Notes: a model not told the origin generated them from the letters alone. 64,000 nucleotides of DNA from Nitrogeniibacter aestuarii (GCF_017309585.1 NZ_CP071321.1:372001-436000); one strand, 5' to 3'; shown: positions 1-9,529, counted from the stretch's first letter. Program-made: numbers and translations.

Positions 1-28
1 AAAAAAGTGGCCCGCACATGGCGGGCCG
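1..28 (-). terminator. Rho-independent terminator of the first chemoreceptor gene
   Basis: Read on the minus strand, a perfect 7-bp stem GGCCCGC / GCGGGCC with a 5-nt loop is followed by AC and a run of at least six T. It lies about 65 bp past the stop codon of the chemoreceptor gene that ends at 93, so it most likely ends that transcript. Confidence 0.85.
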
Positions 29-92
29 AAATTGCGGGAGGCGCAACACTGGAGCCGGCTGGGAGGAATCAAAGACCGGCCAGATGTCTGGA

Positions 93-1757
93 CTACGCGG
101 GAACTTGTGGTTCGTGCGCTACCAGGCCTGCCGCGGGCGGGACCTTGAATCGGGAGACGGTGAGATTCAGCGAGGCGGAGATTTCCGAGAGCACCCGTGC
201 TGATTCGGCGGTGCGCACCATGCCTTCGGTGGTGCGCTCGACCATCTGGGCGACCAGTTCGACCTGCCTGGCCAGGTCGGTGCTGGCGTCGCCCTGCTCA
301 CGGGTGGCGTCGGCGACCCCTTGAACCAGGTCGGCCGCTTTCCTGGCGCCTTCGACAATGGCGGCAAGACCCTGAGCGACTTCGTCGGCGGCGGTGACAC
401 TGCGTTTGACCTGAGGGAGGGCCGATTCCATGGCGGTGACAGCGGCATTGGTCTCGTCCTGAATGCCGCAGAGCGTCTCCTCGATTTCGACGGTGGCATC
501 GGCGGTGCGCTCGGCAAGCTTGCGTACCTCGTCGGCCACCACGGCGAAGCCGCGCCCCTGTTCGCCGGCGCGGGCCGCTTCAATGGCGGCGTTGAGCGCC
601 AGCAGGTTGGTCTGCGAGGCGATGTCCTTGATGGAGGCGGCGATCAGGCTGACCCGGTCGGCGCGGGTCTTGAGCGTGGCGATGCGTGCCGAGGCGTCGG
701 TGACGCGGTTGGACAGCGCGTCCAGCTCCCTTGAGGAGGTCGTGACCAGCTCCTGTCCGTTGGTGGCATACAGCACGGTACGCTGGGTGTAGTGAGCGGT
801 TTCGCTGGCGCCGTCGGAGATGTGCTGGATGCTGACAGTCAGCTGCTGCATGGCAGCGGCCATGCCCTGGGTGGCGTTGCTTTGTTCGTTGGCGCCCTGG
901 GCGACATTCGCCGAGGTGCGTTCGATGTCACGCGCGGCCTCTGCAATGTTGCGCGCACCGCCCATGATGTCGGTGACCGAGCGGGAGAGGGCTTGAATGA
1001 GCGCGCTCAGGTCGGCGAGCACGCTGTTGGCGGGCGCCGGCGGCATATGAACGGCCAGATTGCCGGCGGCGACCTCTTGCATCGTCTGGCCGGCCAGCGC
1101 CGGGTCGCCCCCGATCTGGCGGAGTACCGAACGGGTGATCCATGCCGAGATGAGCAGGATCAGCGCGGCAATCGGCGTGACCATGAGCGCGATCCGCAAC
1201 AGCGCACCGGAAAAGGCTGCGTCGATGTCGTCCACATAGAGCCCGGTGCCGACGACCCAGTCCCAGGGCGCGAAGTGCTCGACCCGTTGCCATTTCTCCA
1301 CTTGTTTGTCGCTGCCGGGCTTGGCGGTCATGGTGCGGGTGAGCGGGTCGTTGCTCATGGCGGCCTCGACCAGGGTGCGCACCGGGTAGCCGCCCTGCTT
1401 GTCCTGGCGGTCCCAGTGCGCGGCGCCCTCGTATTCGCTGCGGATGGGGTGCATCACCCCTTCGCCCTTGGTGGAGTAGACGTAGTAATACGCGTCCCCC
1501 AGGTAGCGCATGTGCCGCAGCGCCTCACGCGCCTGCTGTTGGGCGTCCTGCTTGCTCAGTTTCCCCTCTTCGGCCCGTTTGGCATAGCCGCTGAGCAGGC
1601 TCACCGCGTTGTCGATCGAGGCGTTCAGGAGCATGCGCCGGTCGTCGAGCATGCGCGAGTGCAAGTGAAGGACCAGCAGGACGCAGGCGATGACAAGGCC
1701 GGCGACCGCGACGGCGGAGAGGAGAATCAGCCTGCTCTGCAAGGAACGAAAGCGCAT
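93..1757 (-). CDS. Methyl-accepting chemotaxis protein with single Cache sensor domain
   Basis: Inner-membrane chemoreceptor that should pass ligand occupancy to CheA/CheW. Seen: TM1 at about residues 9-31, a periplasmic single-Cache (sCache_2-like) domain at 35-185 with the typical W-x-W-V-V-G-T-G-x-Y pattern near 165-174, TM2 at about 187-209, a HAMP-like linker, and a cytoplasmic signalling domain with the conserved hairpin tip around 379-410. The start chosen (1757) has an AAAGGG ribosome site; an in-frame start 12 codons upstream would add a basic, unlikely N-terminus. No C-terminal CheR-binding pentapeptide is evident. The ligand cannot be told; sCache_2 receptors often bind small carboxylates. 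It lies just downstream of a second receptor in the same orientation. Confidence 0.9.
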   Translation of the reverse strand: MRFRSLQSRLILLSAVAVAGLVIACVLLVLHLHSRMLDDRRMLLNASIDNAVSLLSGYAKRAEEGKLSKQDAQQQAREALRHMRYLGDAYYYVYSTKGEGVMHPIRSEYEGAAHWDRQDKQGGYPVRTLVEAAMSNDPLTRTMTAKPGSDKQVEKWQRVEHFAPWDWVVGTGLYVDDIDAAFSGALLRIALMVTPIAALILLISAWITRSVLRQIGGDPALAGQTMQEVAAGNLAVHMPPAPANSVLADLSALIQALSRSVTDIMGGARNIAEAARDIERTSANVAQGANEQSNATQGMAAAMQQLTVSIQHISDGASETAHYTQRTVLYATNGQELVTTSSRELDALSNRVTDASARIATLKTRADRVSLIAASIKDIASQTNLLALNAAIEAARAGEQGRGFAVVADEVRKLAERTADATVEIEETLCGIQDETNAAVTAMESALPQVKRSVTAADEVAQGLAAIVEGARKAADLVQGVADATREQGDASTDLARQVELVAQMVERTTEGMVRTAESARVLSEISASLNLTVSRFKVPPAAGLVAHEPQVPA

Positions 1758-1846
1758 GATGGGGCCCTTTGACCGGCAAGGCCGGCGTCTCAAGAGGTGG
1801 GTGACAAAAGCTTTGGATTGGCCGTGCGAGGTGTGTCTGATGCCTG

Positions 1847-3868
1847 CTAGACGCTGAAGCGCTCGACCACGGTGGTCAGTTTCGAGGCGATCTTTTCAAG
1901 ATTCGCCGCCGAGCTGGCCACGTGATGGACTGCCTCGCTGTTGCGGGCCGCCAGCTGCGAGACCGATTCCACATTCTGCGAGATGCGGGCACTTGCCTGG
2001 CTTTGCTCCTGCAAGGCCCGGGAGATGCCATCGACGAGTTGCACCACGTTGGTGGCGCTGATGTTGATGTGCTCCATCGAGTTGCCGATGCCGGTGGCGA
2101 CCGCCACCCCGTTGCGCACGCGTTCGACCCCGCTATTCATCGCGCGCACGGCTTCTGCCGTGCCGTGCTGCATGCCGAGCACCATCTCGGTGATCTCTGC
2201 CGTCGAGGTGGCCGTGCGCTCGGCCAGCTTGCGCACTTCTTCGGCCACGATGGCGAATCCGCGTCCGTTCTCGCCGGCGCGGGCCGCTTCGATGGCGGCG
2301 TTGAGGGCGAGCATGTTGGTCTGCTCGGTGATGTCGGCAATGGCCGCGACGATGCGCGAGATCTCGTTCGAGCGTTCACCCAGGGCGCTGATTGCCCGTG
2401 CGGCTTCATCGACCATCTGCGCGGTGTTCTTCATTTCGGAGACCGACTCCTGGGCGGCTTGCGCTCCATGGGTGGCCAGACCGCTGGATGTCTTGGTCTG
2501 TTCGGCCGACTTGTCCGCGTTGCGCGAGAGGGCATCGATGCTGCATTTCACCTCGTCGATGGCGGTTGCCATGGCGCTGGCCGATTCATATTGCCGGGAC
2601 GAAGCGTCGGCCACGTCGGAGGCCGTGTGTGTCATCTGTCTGGAGGCATGGCCCAGTTCCTCGACCGTCTCCTTGAACTGGGCGATGGCGGTGCGCAAGC
2701 GCTGCGCCATGTCGTTGAAGCGGGTTGCGACCTCGCCGAGTTCGTCGCGCGAGCGGACCACGATGGACTGGGTGAAATCCCCCTCTGCCATCCGACTTGC
2801 GCCGGCCGACAGCGCCCGGACGGCGCCCATGACCGAGTAGTACATGCCGCCCACCAGGTAGCAGACCAGAAAAGCCGCACCGAGCGAGACAGCCATGAGC
2901 GCGATCTGACGCACCCGCAGGCTCTGCTGGCGGGCCAGCAGCATGTTCCGCAGGTCGGGCAGGACAGTGCTCTTGAGTTCGGTCACCAGCGGGGAGATGG
3001 CGCGTGTGCTCTCGTCGAAGAACTGCTCCGGCGTCATCTCGAAGTTGTTGTCGAGAATCTGCTGGCGAACCAGCGCACGAATGCGTGCCGCGTCGGCCAC
3101 CAGCCGGATGGCAGAGGCCTCCAGCCCCTTGGAGAGTGCCGGTACCGCGTCCGCGGCGCGGTGCAGACGCAGAATGAGTGCATCCCGCGTCTGGTCGAGC
3201 TGCGCCAGGCGGCTGATGAGCTGGTCCTCCTGGTCCAGGGTCATCACGTTCTTGGCCAGCAGCGCTGTGGCCATCCCGCGCACGCGGGAGATGCGTTCGG
3301 TCATCTCCGGTCCGTTGGTCACCAGCGTGTTCACCAGATGGGTGGCGGCGGGGTCGGTGTTGAACAGCAGTCCGGATCGCAGGGCGAGTTCATCAATGAA
3401 GGTCAGGATCTGGGCGATGAGCACCGTGTGGGCGTTCTGATTGACTTCCCAGTCGGGCGGCGTGCGGAACCTCAGGGCCGTCCACTTGCCTTCGATGGAC
3501 TTGAGGCTGGCCAGGAGGCTGAAGGCGTCGCCATCGACCTCGAGTTGCTGAATCAGGCTGGCGAGCGTCGTATCGACGGCGTCGCGCACGGCGTCGGCCT
3601 GTGCGTTCAGTTCCTCCCGGCCGCCGAGCACACCGCCGACGAGGTCGCGATGGGCTTGAATGGCAGAGAGCAGATCAAGTGAGCCGTTCAGTGACTGCAG
3701 GCCCACCACCTCTTGCTCGATGTCGTCGATGTCACGACCGGTCTGGCTGTAGATCTGAATGACGAAGAACGCCGACACAAGGATTGTGATGGCGCCAATC
3801 AGGTTGAATTTTGCGACGTATCCAAACCGGTCGAGCAAGGCGACGGCTGGTGTGAACATTCTTTTCAT
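1847..3868 (-). CDS. Methyl-accepting chemotaxis protein with large helical periplasmic domain
   Basis: 673-residue transmembrane chemoreceptor. TM1 lies at about 22-42, a long, mainly helical periplasmic region spans about 43-315, TM2 is near 320-345 followed by HAMP, and the C-terminal half is a standard methyl-accepting signalling domain with the conserved tip (Q-T-N-M-L-A-L-N-A-A-I-E-A-A-R-A-G-E-x-G). The sensor region has an H-R-D-L-V-G-G-V-L stretch vaguely like NIT (nitrate/nitrite-sensing) helical domains, but this is not enough to assign a ligand. An AGAGAGG ribosome site sits 8 bp before the ATG. It is 89 bp upstream of the other receptor gene; both may be cotranscribed and end at the terminator at 1-28. 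Confidence 0.9.
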   Translation of the reverse strand: MKRMFTPAVALLDRFGYVAKFNLIGAITILVSAFFVIQIYSQTGRDIDDIEQEVVGLQSLNGSLDLLSAIQAHRDLVGGVLGGREELNAQADAVRDAVDTTLASLIQQLEVDGDAFSLLASLKSIEGKWTALRFRTPPDWEVNQNAHTVLIAQILTFIDELALRSGLLFNTDPAATHLVNTLVTNGPEMTERISRVRGMATALLAKNVMTLDQEDQLISRLAQLDQTRDALILRLHRAADAVPALSKGLEASAIRLVADAARIRALVRQQILDNNFEMTPEQFFDESTRAISPLVTELKSTVLPDLRNMLLARQQSLRVRQIALMAVSLGAAFLVCYLVGGMYYSVMGAVRALSAGASRMAEGDFTQSIVVRSRDELGEVATRFNDMAQRLRTAIAQFKETVEELGHASRQMTHTASDVADASSRQYESASAMATAIDEVKCSIDALSRNADKSAEQTKTSSGLATHGAQAAQESVSEMKNTAQMVDEAARAISALGERSNEISRIVAAIADITEQTNMLALNAAIEAARAGENGRGFAIVAEEVRKLAERTATSTAEITEMVLGMQHGTAEAVRAMNSGVERVRNGVAVATGIGNSMEHINISATNVVQLVDGISRALQEQSQASARISQNVESVSQLAARNSEAVHHVASSAANLEKIASKLTTVVERFSV

Positions 3869-4344
3869 TGTTATGGCCTCTCTGTGAGCGGGCTCCCCTC
3901 CGTACTATTCTAAGCACAAAAAAATCTCGATAGTGTCAATAAAATCAACGGATTGTGGAAATCCACAATACTTTTTATGCCATCATAAGTATTTTTACGT
4001 ACTCATATTTTGTTACTCAAAGCGAGGGATTCTGAGCGCAGAAAGCGTGTGTTTCGACGACGTTCGTGGATGTTCCAGGTGAAGTTCTGAAGTCGACGTA
4101 TGACCGGCGGGTCAGGCAGTGATCTGTCGGGGGATCGAGTCAATCGCGCGCAAGTCGCCGCTGGCGATCAAGCATGGGGGTCTCCGAGCCGGCAAGGTGC
4201 TGGTTGCCCGCTTCTCGCGGGCGCTGAGGCGACGGCAGCGAGCGGGTCGCGCCCTTCAAGCGGGGTTGATCATCCGCCAGCCATGGCACCATGTCGCCAC
4301 TTACCGTGCGACGCGTTGAGCGTCCCGGAGCTGGAGGCAGGGAT
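3869..4344. promoter_or_regulatory. AT-rich intergenic region with a perfect palindrome
   Basis: 476 bp without a convincing gene between two divergent transcripts. Positions 3900-4020 are clearly AT-rich against the GC-rich surroundings, as expected of a promoter. Positions 3952-3969 hold a perfect inverted repeat ATTGTGGA-AA-TCCACAAT, a candidate operator. On the minus strand a TTGACA (3934-3939) and TAGAAT (3907-3912) are seen but 21 bp apart, too wide for a good sigma-70 promoter. Short open frames at 4100-4393 look spurious: they lack a good ribosome site and run into the next gene. Confidence 0.45.
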
Positions 4345-5739
4345 ATGTGGCAAGACGTGGTTCAGTGGGCGCTCGCGGCCCATGTGCTGGTGATCACGGG
4401 GGCGCTCATGATGCTGCTCTTGATCGTGAGCATGTTGCGCCAGGCGCGGACACCGTCGGCATCCGTGGCGTGGTTGCTGTTTCTGATTCTGCTGCCCTAC
4501 ATCGGCGTGCCGCTCTATCTGTTGTTCGGCAGCCGCAAGTTCTTTTCAGCCAAACGGCGGCCCCTGAGCGCGGGGGTACATCCGGCATTGCCGACGGTGC
4601 CGTCTGATCCGGTCCGGCACTTTCTGGACGTGGCGGGCATGGCGCCGCCCGCGCCGGCGGAGGGCGTGCGTTTCCATGCGGGGGCGGCCGAGGCCCGGAG
4701 CGCTTTGAAGCGTTTGTTGGGCGAAGCGCAGACGTCGATCGACGTGTGTGTGTTTCTGCTGGGCGACGACGTCATGGGGCGCAAGATGCTCGATCTACTT
4801 GCCGAGCGGGCGCGCGCGGGCGTGCGGGTGCGCTTGTTGCTCGATGGCGTCGGTTCTTTCTTGCTGCCCAAGCGACGGCTCAGGCCGCTGCAGCAGGCAG
4901 GTGGCGAGACGGCCTGGTTCGTGCCGCTGTTGCGGCAGCCGTTTCGCGGGCGGACCAATCTGCGCAATCACCGCAAGCTGGTGATCGTCGATGGCGCCCG
5001 GGTCTGGGCCGGTGGGCGCAATATCGGCGCGGAGTACTTGGCGGACGAGGCTCAGAGTCACTGGTGGGACCTGAGTTTCGAGCTGGGTGGCGCGGCGGTG
5101 GCAGACTTCCAGCAGGTGTTCGAGGCGGACTGGGCCTTTGCGCGCGGGCAGGCGCGGCCCGAGTCACCTGCCGCGTCGGCCCGCCTGCCGGCCGGGGCGG
5201 GCGAGGGTGTCCAGCTGGTGCCCGCCGGGCCTGACATGGCGCAGGACGTGTTGCATGATCTGCTCGTGTTGCTGATGACCCATGCGCAGGATCGCATCGT
5301 GCTGGTGAGCCCCTACTTCGTGCCCGACGAAGTGTTGCAGACCATGTTGCGGCTGGCGGCACAGCGCGGCGTCCGGGTCGAGTTGATACTACCCCGGCGA
5401 TCGAACCACCGGCTGGCCGATCTGGCGCGCGGCCGTGCGTTGCGCGAGTTGGCCCATGCGGGGGTGCGAGTGTATCTGCTGCCCGACGCCATGCTGCATG
5501 CCAAGGCGGTGCTGATCGACGGTCACATGGCGCTGGCCGGCTCGGCCAATCTGGACCCGCGCAGCCTGTTGCTCAATTTCGAACTGATGGTGCTGTTCCA
5601 CGACCGGGCCGATGTGGCGCAGCTTGCCGCCTGGGTGGAGGGGCTTCGGAGCCGTTGCCCGCTGTGGCAGCCCACGCCGCCGGGGGTGCTCACCCAGACC
5701 CTGGAAGGGCTGGTTCTGCTCACGGCCTTTCAGCTCTGA
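4345..5739 (+). CDS. cls: Cardiolipin synthase (phospholipase D superfamily)
   Basis: Condenses phosphatidylglycerol to cardiolipin at the inner membrane. 464 residues, usual for ClsA-type enzymes. Two N-terminal membrane helices (about 10-32 and 41-62) form the PLDc_N domain, followed by two HKD catalytic motifs: H209-x-K211-x4-D216 and H385-x-K387-x4-D392. The start at 4345 has GGAGG 8 bp upstream; an in-frame start 18 codons earlier lacks one and gives a non-hydrophobic extension. The gene converges on the DedA gene with 26 bp between them. Confidence 0.93.
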   Translation: MWQDVVQWALAAHVLVITGALMMLLLIVSMLRQARTPSASVAWLLFLILLPYIGVPLYLLFGSRKFFSAKRRPLSAGVHPALPTVPSDPVRHFLDVAGMAPPAPAEGVRFHAGAAEARSALKRLLGEAQTSIDVCVFLLGDDVMGRKMLDLLAERARAGVRVRLLLDGVGSFLLPKRRLRPLQQAGGETAWFVPLLRQPFRGRTNLRNHRKLVIVDGARVWAGGRNIGAEYLADEAQSHWWDLSFELGGAAVADFQQVFEADWAFARGQARPESPAASARLPAGAGEGVQLVPAGPDMAQDVLHDLLVLLMTHAQDRIVLVSPYFVPDEVLQTMLRLAAQRGVRVELILPRRSNHRLADLARGRALRELAHAGVRVYLLPDAMLHAKAVLIDGHMALAGSANLDPRSLLLNFELMVLFHDRADVAQLAAWVEGLRSRCPLWQPTPPGVLTQTLEGLVLLTAFQL

Positions 5740-5765
5740 GGGACGGGTCGCACGGCCTGGATGGT

Positions 5766-6383
5766 TCAGCGGCCCGGGTGCGGGCGGCCTGATTGCCGAC
5801 GCCGCACGACAAACACGGCAGCCAGCCCGATCACGAGTGCGCCCAGCACGACGAGCTTGAGGCCGGGGAGGTGTTTCAAGACCTCGACCAGAGCCCCTGA
5901 CACCTTGTCGCTGAGCGTCAGCCACACCCCCACCCACAAGGCGCCGCCCACCATGTTGGCCGCGAGAAATCGCCACCAGGGCAAGCCGAGGCTGCCGGCA
6001 AGCACGCCGTTGAGCTGACGCAGAAACACGAAGAAGCGCGCCACCACCACGACGCCCACGCCCCATCGGGCAAACAGGGTTTCGGCCCGGGCGAGGCGCG
6101 GTTCGGTCAGGCCGATACGCCCGCCATGCTTGAGCAGGGCGTGACGCCCCAGACGGCGACCGATGACGTAGCCCAGGCTGTCGCCAATCACGGCGCCCAG
6201 CCAAAGGGCGAAGAAGGCCGGGACGATCGATTGGTGGGCGTGGCCGAGGGCGACACCCAGGGCAATGATGAGGGATTCGCCGGGCAGCGGCGCGCCGATG
6301 GCTTCGAGCGCCACCACTGCGGTGACGACGGGGAGACCGGCGTCGAGCAGGTGCTGGAGTGTTGGCAAATGAGGCGGCGTCAT
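5766..6383 (-). CDS. DedA family membrane protein
   Basis: Polytopic inner-membrane protein of the DedA / SNARE-associated family, several of which are undecaprenyl-phosphate or phospholipid flippases. Seen in 205 residues: the early G-A-P-L-P-G-E-S loop, the G-x-x-x-G-D-x-x-G-Y-x-x-G-R motif, the F-x-R-F-x-x-x-x-R-x-x-x-x-x-x-A-G pattern near 115-130, and several hydrophobic segments. No clear ribosome site precedes the chosen ATG, so the exact start is not certain. Pairing with a cardiolipin synthase in convergent orientation fits a membrane-lipid theme, but that is inference. A palindromic repeat element lies immediately upstream. Confidence 0.85.
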   Translation of the reverse strand: MTPPHLPTLQHLLDAGLPVVTAVVALEAIGAPLPGESLIIALGVALGHAHQSIVPAFFALWLGAVIGDSLGYVIGRRLGRHALLKHGGRIGLTEPRLARAETLFARWGVGVVVVARFFVFLRQLNGVLAGSLGLPWWRFLAANMVGGALWVGVWLTLSDKVSGALVEVLKHLPGLKLVVLGALVIGLAAVFVVRRRQSGRPHPGR

Positions 6384-6400
6384 GGGAGTGGGGTGTTTCG

Positions 6401-6576
6401 CTCCTCCCCCTTCAAGGGGGAGCTTGGGTGGGGGATGGGGTTTGGTGGTTTGTTGTGGGGGGGGATGAAACCCATCCCCAATCCTGCCGGTGGGCTGGCT
6501 TTACACAGCCAGCCCGTTCGCCGGGCGCGAAGCGGTGCTTCGCGAAACCCCCGCCTCACCCCCTTGAAGGGGAGGG
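6401..6576. repeat. REP/MITE-like palindromic element
   Basis: A non-coding block made almost wholly of hairpins: CTCCCCC-ttcaa-GGGGGAG (6404-6422), GGGCTGGC...GCCAGCCC (6492-6515), CGCGAAGC-ggt-GCTTCGCG (6526-6544) and CCCC-ttgaa-GGGG (6560-6572). The outermost hairpins resemble each other in inverted orientation (cccccttcaaggggg against cccccttgaagggg), like the ends of a small non-autonomous element. Elements of this look are dispersed in many betaproteobacterial genomes. It separates the sigma-54 regulator gene from dedA and may also stop transcription. Confidence 0.6.
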
Positions 6577-6637
6577 GATCCGGAGAGTGCCATTTTGGGG
6601 AAGTCATGCGGATGGCTCGTTTGGTGTCGAGTTTTGG

Positions 6638-8032
6638 TTACGCCCGCTTGGCATCCGGCGCCAACTGATATTTCTGTATCCGGTAGCGCAGCGTCTCCCG
6701 CGTGGTGCCCAGGGCGCGGGCGGTGGCCATCACGTTGTAGTCGTGGCGTTCCAGTGCGGTCTGGATGATGAAGCGGTCCATCTCGTCCAGCGCCATGGAG
6801 CCGTCCAGCGGCAGGCGGATGGTGTCGCTGGATTCGACTGCCGCGCCGTCGCGCTGGCCGGCGGTGGGCAGGCCGAGCCATTCAACAGGTAGTTCCGGCC
6901 CGCTGGAGAGCAGCACGCAGCGCTCGATCACGTTGCGCAGCTCGCGTACGTTGCCGGGCCAACTGTAGTCCTTGAGCGCGGTCCACACGGCGGCAGGCAC
7001 GCGGGCCACATGCTTGCCGGCCTGGGCGTTGAATTCGCTCACCAGCGAATCGACCAGCGGTTCGATGTCTTCCTTGCGATCACGCAGGCTGGGCAGGGTG
7101 ACTTCGAACACCGAAATGCGGTGGTAGAGGTCGGCGCGGAAGTCGCCGTCGGCGGCCATCTGGCGCAGGTTGCGGTTGGAGGCGGCCACCAGTTGCACGT
7201 CCACCTCGATCTCGCGCTCGCCACCCACGCGGCGGAAGCGTTGGTCCTCCAAAGCCTTGAGCAGTTTCGATTGCAGGCCCAGATCCATCTCGCCGATTTC
7301 GTCCAGAAACAGGGTGCCGCCGTCTGCCTGTTCGAGCAGGCCCCGGTGGCGGCCCTTGGCGCCGGTGAAGGCGCCGGACTCATGGCCAAAGAGCTGCGAT
7401 TCGAGCAGATCCTTGGGGAAGGCGGCGCAGTTTACATCCACGAAGGGGCCTTCGCTGCGCTCGCCCGAGTAGTGCAATATCTTCGCCGCCAGACCCTTGC
7501 CGGTGCCGGTCTCGCCCGAGATCAGCACGCTCGAGATGGGCACCCTGGCCAGCTGGGTGAGCATGGTGCGCACCCGCGTGGCGGCGGCGCTCACGCCGAT
7601 GAGCGCTTCGGGCGAGAACTTGCGGGCGGCGGTTTCGGTGCTGTCGGCAATACGCTGGCGCTGGCGGGCGCCGCGTACGGCGGCGGCGATGGTCAGATCC
7701 AGCTTGTGGTCGTCGATGGGCTTGGCCAGAAAGTCCAGCGCCCCCAGCTCGGCGGCACGCTCGATGTCGCGGCGGGTGCCGTAGCCGGAGAGGAAGATCC
7801 ATTCGCCCAGGCCGCCGGCCTCGCGCACCTCCTGCAGAAAGTCCAGCCCGTTGCCGTCGGGCAGGTTCATGTCCGAGAGCACGATGGATGGGGCAAAGCC
7901 CAGTTCGATGAGCAGGTGGCGGGCGTCACCCAGCGTTTCGCACAGGGTGACCTGCCAGCCGTCGCGCTCGAAGCGGCGTTTGAGTTCGGAGCCCAGCAGG
8001 CGTTCGTCTTCGATGATGGTCATGGTTCGCAT
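6638..8032 (-). CDS. Sigma-54-dependent response regulator (NtrC family)
   Basis: 464-residue three-domain activator. The receiver domain (about 4-120) has acidic residues E8-D9-E10, phosphoacceptor D54 and K104. The AAA+ domain (about 142-375) has Walker A G-E-T-G-T-G-K-G at 173-180, the sigma-54-contacting G-A-F-T-G-A loop at 220-225, and Walker B ending L-F-L-D-E near 241-245. A C-terminal Fis-type helix-turn-helix is near 435-458. It starts 3 bp after the histidine kinase gene with GGAG ahead of its ATG, so the two are cotranscribed and translationally linked. The likely target is the divergent DUF1269 gene, which has a sigma-54 promoter preceded by two palindromes (see 9615-9748). Confidence 0.93.
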   Translation of the reverse strand: MRTMTIIEDERLLGSELKRRFERDGWQVTLCETLGDARHLLIELGFAPSIVLSDMNLPDGNGLDFLQEVREAGGLGEWIFLSGYGTRRDIERAAELGALDFLAKPIDDHKLDLTIAAAVRGARQRQRIADSTETAARKFSPEALIGVSAAATRVRTMLTQLARVPISSVLISGETGTGKGLAAKILHYSGERSEGPFVDVNCAAFPKDLLESQLFGHESGAFTGAKGRHRGLLEQADGGTLFLDEIGEMDLGLQSKLLKALEDQRFRRVGGEREIEVDVQLVAASNRNLRQMAADGDFRADLYHRISVFEVTLPSLRDRKEDIEPLVDSLVSEFNAQAGKHVARVPAAVWTALKDYSWPGNVRELRNVIERCVLLSSGPELPVEWLGLPTAGQRDGAAVESSDTIRLPLDGSMALDEMDRFIIQTALERHDYNVMATARALGTTRETLRYRIQKYQLAPDAKRA

Positions 8033-8035
8033 GGG

Positions 8036-9529
8036 TCAGTCTCCACAAGGCAGGGTCACGATGGTGAGGGCGCCACCGTCGTCCCCGCGTTTGAGTTGTA
8101 TTTCGCCGCCGGCCGAGCGGACCAGGCGCTGGATGATGGACATGCCCAGTCCGGTGCCGTCGGCCTTGCTGGTGTGGAAGGGGCGGATGCCGTGCTTGAG
8201 CAGGGCGTCCGGGTAGCCTGGGCCGGTGTCGGCCACGCTCAGCGTGACCTGGCGCTCGTCGCGACTCATGCGGATGACGATGCGCCCGGCGGCATCGGCC
8301 AGCGCGTCGGACGAATTGCGGATGAGGTTGATGAGCACCTGGCGCAGGGTGTCGCGCGGGATCACGCAGGTACCGGCGGCCACGTCGGTGTCGATGGCGA
8401 TGCGCTCGGGCAGCTGATAGTGCATGAGGTGCACGATGTCGCCCACCAGCTTTTGGGCATCGACCTCCATGGGGGTTTCCAGGTGGGCGCGCCCCTGTTC
8501 GAGCATGCGGTTGAGCAGGCCGGTGACCCGCTCCATTTCATCGGCAATGAGGCGCACGCGCTCGCGCTCGTCACCGTCGGGCAGCTCTTCTTCCATGTTG
8601 TGCAGGGCGGCACTGATGCCCGAGATGGGGTTGCGCAGCTCATGGGCCAGACGGGCGGAGAACTCGCCGACGGCCGCGAGCCGTGAGCCATTCTCCAGCT
8701 CGGCCTGCTGGCGCAGCAGGGTTTCGGAGGCCACCTTCACCTGTCGCTCCAAAGACTCGGCATGAGCCTCGGCCGCGTGGCTCGCCTCGCGCAGGCGCTC
8801 GGCCATGTCGTTGTAGCGGGCATACACATTGGCCAGCGGATCGTCTGCGGGCACGTCGGTGGTGTGGAAATTCAGGTTGCCCACGTTCTCCAGCAGGCTG
8901 GTGAGCCGGTTGATCGAGCCGAAGGCGCGGCGGCGGATGGCGGCCAGCATCACCATGGCCAGCACCGGCAGTACGAGCATGGCCCCGGCGGCCACGGCCA
9001 GCTCCACCTCCGCGGCCTTGCGGGTCTGGCCGACCACCTTACGCTGCAGATCGTTTTCCTGGTGAAGCGTCTCGCGAATGACGGTGAGCGCGGCCAGCAG
9101 GCCGGTTTTCAAGTCGGGCTGAGAGTCGTCCAGAAAGCCCCGTGCACGCGCCAGCTGAACGGGAGTATCCGGATGCAGATGGGCGCCGCGGCTGATCAGC
9201 CCGGTCAGCTCCTTGCTGATGCGGGCCACTTCGGCATTGGTGGGTGTCGAGTCGGTCTGCACATGGCGGATGAGCAGTTCCTGGATGTCGATGCTGGTCT
9301 GCTGCAGGTCCTGCAGGTGGGTAATGTGGCGCTCCAGCGGGTCGAGGCGCTGGGCCGAGGTCCACGAGGTGTAGGCGAGAAAGCCGAGCGACACCACCAG
9401 CGCCACGATGGTGAGCACCGCCGCGAGCCGGAAGGGGCGCAACAGGGCGGTGTGGATGGTTGGTGGCGGACGGAGAGTGCGTTTCATGATGCGCTGGCGG
9501 CGCTCCGGATCGATGGCATTGATGTTCAT
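8036..9529 (-). CDS. Sensor histidine kinase, partner of the sigma-54 regulator
   Basis: 497-residue membrane kinase. TM1 is at about 35-55, an all-helical periplasmic domain at 56-175 (no recognised ligand-binding fold), TM2 at about 176-198, then HAMP and a coiled coil (240-285). HisKA follows with phosphoacceptor H296 in A-H-E-L-R-N-P, then a HATPase domain with N-box N-L-I-R-N-S-S-D-A-L, D-T-G-P-G-Y and G-T-G-L-G-M-S. The start is uncertain: the ATG at 9529 and the one at 9487 both lack a good ribosome site. The operon partner is the adjacent NtrC-family regulator. The signal is unknown; the helical periplasmic domain suggests an envelope or small-solute cue. Confidence 0.9.
   Translation of the reverse strand: MNINAIDPERRQRIMKRTLRPPPTIHTALLRPFRLAAVLTIVALVVSLGFLAYTSWTSAQRLDPLERHITHLQDLQQTSIDIQELLIRHVQTDSTPTNAEVARISKELTGLISRGAHLHPDTPVQLARARGFLDDSQPDLKTGLLAALTVIRETLHQENDLQRKVVGQTRKAAEVELAVAAGAMLVLPVLAMVMLAAIRRRAFGSINRLTSLLENVGNLNFHTTDVPADDPLANVYARYNDMAERLREASHAAEAHAESLERQVKVASETLLRQQAELENGSRLAAVGEFSARLAHELRNPISGISAALHNMEEELPDGDERERVRLIADEMERVTGLLNRMLEQGRAHLETPMEVDAQKLVGDIVHLMHYQLPERIAIDTDVAAGTCVIPRDTLRQVLINLIRNSSDALADAAGRIVIRMSRDERQVTLSVADTGPGYPDALLKHGIRPFHTSKADGTGLGMSIIQRLVRSAGGEIQLKRGDDGGALTIVTLPCGD

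Noticed and set aside
4100..4393. Short plus-strand frames before the cardiolipin synthase gene
   Set aside because: No ribosome site, no recognisable protein, and overlap with the well-supported cls start.
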